Source of the DNA: Paenibacillus glycanilyticus | Lineage (GTDB): Bacteria; Bacillota; Bacilli; Paenibacillales; Paenibacillaceae | Length of the DNA: 64,000 nt | Assembly: GCF_023715145.1 (NCBI RefSeq) | Contig: NZ_JAMBNP010000001.1 | Coordinates: 868,001-932,000 of the forward strand | Reading direction: 5' to 3' | Shown here: positions 61,762-64,000 of the stretch, piece by piece | How positions within the stretch are numbered: position 1 is the stretch's first letter | Layout of the letters: every line of letters begins with the position of its first letter | Position numbers and translations under genes: made by a program | The notes under the pieces: model-generated | Told to the model about the DNA's origin: nothing | What the model saw: only the letters and a program-made list of their open reading frames with translations | The model's database searches: none

Positions 61762-63120
61762 CTAGCTCTTCTTGCCGATTACGGCAAACGAGAGAAGGGC
61801 ACCTCCTGTCAGAATGACGGTTATCAGGATAAACGACTCATGCATGCCTTCGATAAACCTATGACCGTCGCCAAGAACAGCGCCAAGCCATGCAACTCCA
61901 AGCACGGACCCCATCTGCCTGCTGGCATTCAGAGCACCGGATACGGCACCTGTCCGTTCCTTCTCCACCGATGACATCACAGCGGCCATCAAAGAAGGGA
62001 TGGCAAGAGATACTCCTATTCCCATCAAGAGCAAGCCCATAAAGGTCCATGCGTAGCTCGTGTTCAGATTCGTCCAAGCCAGAAGAAGCGTTCCCCCTGC
62101 TCCAAGGCTGAATCCGGCTGTCATCGGCATCTTTGCTCCGAAGCTGCTGACCATTCGGCCGGTTAATATCGGGTTAAAGGCCAGAGGAAGCATCATGGGA
62201 AGCAGCGAAAGTCCTGCCGTATGAGCGGATAACTCTTGTACCTGCTGGAAAAACAAGGGCAATATAAACAAAACGCCGGACAATCCCAGATTAACGGCCA
62301 TGCCCCCAAGCAAGCCGGCCGACACGGTTGTGTTCCTAAATAACGACAGAGGAAACAATGGGGCCGTCCCCTTGGCTTCAATTAAGACAAACAGGATGGC
62401 GGAAAATACCGCCAGTCCCATCGAACCCAAAATGGCAGGCGAACGCCATCCGTAGATTTGACCCTCCATTAGAGCGAAGGACAGAGCCGCAATACCGGCA
62501 ATAGCGGTTATCTGTCCTCCAAGATCGAGGCTTCTCTGCACGGAACGCGGGGTCTCACGTGCCAGAAAGCAAGTAAGCAGCAGACTGATTCCGGCAATTG
62601 GTATGTTCAGAAGAAAAATGCTCCGCCAACCGAAAGAATCGGCCAATAGGCCGCCGATAACCGGGCCTGCCGCCATAGCCGCCCCTGTAACCGCAGTCCA
62701 AATCCCCAGCGCCTTGGCTCGTTCTGCCGGCGAGGGATAGGCATAAGCCAGCAGAGCAAGCGAAGCCGGAAGCAGGGCAGCTCCCCCGATCCCGAGGATT
62801 GCCCGCAATCCGATCAACAGACCTGCCGATGGGGCAGCCGCCGATGCGCCCGACGCAGCAAGAAACAGGAGGATTCCACTGATATAAACGCGTTTGGCTC
62901 CCAGCCTGTCTGCGAATAAGCCCATAGATAATAGACAGCCGGCAAATGCAATTGTATACGCGTTAACCACCCATTGAAGATCAATAATCCCTCCTCCCAG
63001 ATCAGCATGGATAGCCGGGAGGGCAACGCTAACGACCGTCATATCCAACAGCACCATAAAATAGCCAAGCGATAATCCAAGAAGCAAACCGCTGCGGCCG
63101 AATACGCTTTGTAATTTCAT
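61762..63120 (-). CDS. MFS drug-efflux transporter (DHA2 type)
   Basis: A 452-residue major-facilitator protein. Motif D1-like LDMTVVSVALPAI in helix 1, motif A region GLFADRLGAKRVY after helix 2 and motif C TAVTGAAMAAGPVIGGLLAD in helix 5 identify a proton-coupled drug/proton antiporter of the EmrB/QacA line. Helix count appears to be 12 to 14. It is divergent from an XRE regulator that may control it. A tiny reading frame with its own binding site ends 1 base before its start. Confidence 0.9.
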   Translation of the reverse strand: MKLQSVFGRSGLLLGLSLGYFMVLLDMTVVSVALPAIHADLGGGIIDLQWVVNAYTIAFAGCLLSMGLFADRLGAKRVYISGILLFLAASGASAAAPSAGLLIGLRAILGIGGAALLPASLALLAYAYPSPAERAKALGIWTAVTGAAMAAGPVIGGLLADSFGWRSIFLLNIPIAGISLLLTCFLARETPRSVQRSLDLGGQITAIAGIAALSFALMEGQIYGWRSPAILGSMGLAVFSAILFVLIEAKGTAPLFPLSLFRNTTVSAGLLGGMAVNLGLSGVLFILPLFFQQVQELSAHTAGLSLLPMMLPLAFNPILTGRMVSSFGAKMPMTAGFSLGAGGTLLLAWTNLNTSYAWTFMGLLLMGIGVSLAIPSLMAAVMSSVEKERTGAVSGALNASRQMGSVLGVAWLGAVLGDGHRFIEGMHESFILITVILTGGALLSFAVIGKKS

Positions 63121-63121
63121 A

Positions 63122-63145
63122 TCATTCCCCTACCTTACTCTTCAT
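63122..63145 (-). CDS. Possible 7-residue leader peptide before MFS gene
   Basis: ATG at 63145 lies 8 bases after TTAGGAG and encodes MKSKVGE, with a TGA stop 1 base before the MFS ATG. The binding site of this mini-frame is better than that of the MFS gene. It may be a translational-attenuation leader or simply chance. Confidence 0.35.
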   Translation of the reverse strand: MKSKVGE

Positions 63146-63197
63146 GTCGAATTCTCCTAAAGTGTATAATGGATCCCATAAGAGATTAAGATGAGGC

Positions 63198-63228
63198 CTT
63201 ATCCTAGGAGTTGTTCTCCTACGATAAG
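63198..63228. promoter_or_regulatory. 13-bp inverted repeat between MFS and regulator genes
   Basis: CTTATCCTAGGAG (63198-63210) and CTCCTACGATAAG (63216-63228) are inverted copies with one mismatch and a 5-base centre. Placed 38-68 bases before the regulator start, it is a good candidate operator for autoregulation and control of the efflux gene. Confidence 0.6.
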
Positions 63229-63265
63229 CATTCGATAATCGGAATAAGAAAGAAGGTGGCGTAAG

Positions 63266-64000
63266 ATGGATGACTCCGTAAGATTAAAGGAGCTCGCGCA
63301 GTTTCTGCGGACGCGGCGTGCCCGCCTGTCTCCCGAACAGGCGGGATTGGAAGAGAGCGGACGCCGCCGGACACCGGGGCTCCGACGCGGAGAGGTAGCT
63401 ATGCTGTCAGGGGTTAGCGTAGACTGGTATACCTGGCTGGAGCAGGCTCGCCCCATCCAGGTATCCACGCAGGTATTGGATAGCATCAGCCGTGCTCTTC
63501 GGCTGGATGCCGATGAGCGGAAGCATTTGTTCCTGCTTGCGCTGCCGCAGCTGCCATCGGAATTGACAACCGTAGAGCATGGAATTAACGAGACCTTGCA
63601 AAGCTTCCTTGATCATCAAGGCACGAGTCCTGCTTTTATAACCGATCAACGCCTAATTATTAAAGCCTGGAATAAGGCCGCGAATGCCGTCTACGGTCCA
63701 TTTGAGGAAATGACGGAGCGGGAAAGAAACACGGTATGGCGTTCTTTCCATCTGCCCGGCGTCCGGCAGCTGCTTCGGGAGAACTGGGAGAAGCACGCCC
63801 GGCACCGGCTTGCGCAGTTCCGCGCCGGCTACGGCAAATTTCCCGGCGACCCTTGGTGGATGGAGATGATCGGCGAGCTTCAGCGAACTAGCGAGGAATT
63901 CCGGGAATGGTGGCCGCAGCATGATGTGCTGAACGGCCCGGAAGGCAAGAAAATCAACTACCATCCGGAAGCTGGAATTTTACAATTTAACCAGCTTTCT
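63266..64000 (+). CDS. XRE-family regulator with MmyB-like ligand domain (3' end outside)
   Basis: At least 245 residues are visible and the frame is still open at the window edge. The N-terminal helix-turn-helix (about 5-80) has LAQFLRTRRARLSPEQAG, TPGLRRGEVAMLSGVSVDWY and LEQARPIQVS, the hallmark of the HTH_31/MmyB group. The C-terminal part (from about 105) has FITDQRLIIKAWNKAANAVYG and the MmyB-like ligand fold, possibly binding fatty acids or drugs. AAGGTGG is 7 bases before the ATG. Divergent from an MFS pump, it is probably its repressor. Confidence 0.88.
   Translation, partial: MDDSVRLKELAQFLRTRRARLSPEQAGLEESGRRRTPGLRRGEVAMLSGVSVDWYTWLEQARPIQVSTQVLDSISRALRLDADERKHLFLLALPQLPSELTTVEHGINETLQSFLDHQGTSPAFITDQRLIIKAWNKAANAVYGPFEEMTERERNTVWRSFHLPGVRQLLRENWEKHARHRLAQFRAGYGKFPGDPWWMEMIGELQRTSEEFREWWPQHDVLNGPEGKKINYHPEAGILQFNQLS

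Overview
The window looks like chromosome of a spore-forming, moderately GC-rich Gram-positive of the Paenibacillus group. The evidence is strong AGGAGG-type ribosome binding sites, several TTG and GTG starts, class Ib ribonucleotide reductase (nrdI-nrdE-nrdF), spoVA sporulation genes, a surface protein with three SLH domains, YesM/YesN-type sensor-regulator genes, and a yqeG-yqeH-aroE-yhbY-nadD-yqeK-rsfS-yqeM operon in Bacillales order. The assignment rests on reading gene content, not on a database search.

Layout. 1-5 kb: end of a cell-wall amidase, a YibQ-type deacetylase-fold protein, two identical tRNA-Leu(CAG) genes each with its own promoter and terminator, two small unknown genes, xpt, a lipoprotein and a YkvI-type transporter. 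4.9-10.5 kb: a minus-strand unit of glycosyltransferase, yhaO and yhaN (SbcD/SbcC-like), preceded by a 343-bp hairpin repeat array. 11-15.5 kb: a membrane GGDEF protein, a second repeat array, two HAD phosphatases, a PhzF protein and a GyrI-like protein whose 5' leader carries another repeat element. 15.8-19.5 kb: the nrd operon with candidate NrdR boxes. 19.6-20.6 kb: a small unknown gene and a thymidine kinase with an altered P-loop. 20.8-26.9 kb: the yqe operon, with a CvfB-like gene inserted before yqeM. 27-31.5 kb: moxR, DUF58 and transglutaminase genes. 31.8-34.4 kb: mprF.

34.4-39.8 kb is a sporulation block. It holds two successive spoVAC-spoVAD-spoVAEb sets, an upstream DUF421 gene whose C-terminus resembles DUF1657, a divergent free-standing DUF1657 gene with an exact sigma-G-type promoter, and a 33-residue membrane peptide too short for routine gene callers. 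This resembles the mobile spoVA2 clusters linked to spore heat resistance in Bacillus, but with the core duplicated.

39.8-51.5 kb is a carbohydrate-utilisation locus: two ABC permeases, a lipoprotein binding protein, a two-component pair, and three apparently cytoplasmic enzymes (heparinase II/III-like lyase, GH88 unsaturated uronyl hydrolase, DUF2264). The inferred flow is oligosaccharide import, internal cleavage to unsaturated uronyl sugars and hydrolysis. No dedicated transporter ATPase is present. Candidate cre sites lie upstream of the binding protein and of the giant gene at 55-61.6 kb.

52-61.6 kb encodes two secreted proteins: an eight-unit Ig-like (BIG2) protein and a 2202-residue S-layer-anchored enzyme with seven trefoil-like repeats, two carbohydrate-binding modules, a GH87-like beta-helix and three SLH domains. 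The window ends with an MFS efflux gene divergent from an XRE regulator that runs off the edge. The intergenic DNA between them holds a near-perfect 13-bp inverted repeat and a possible 7-codon leader peptide.
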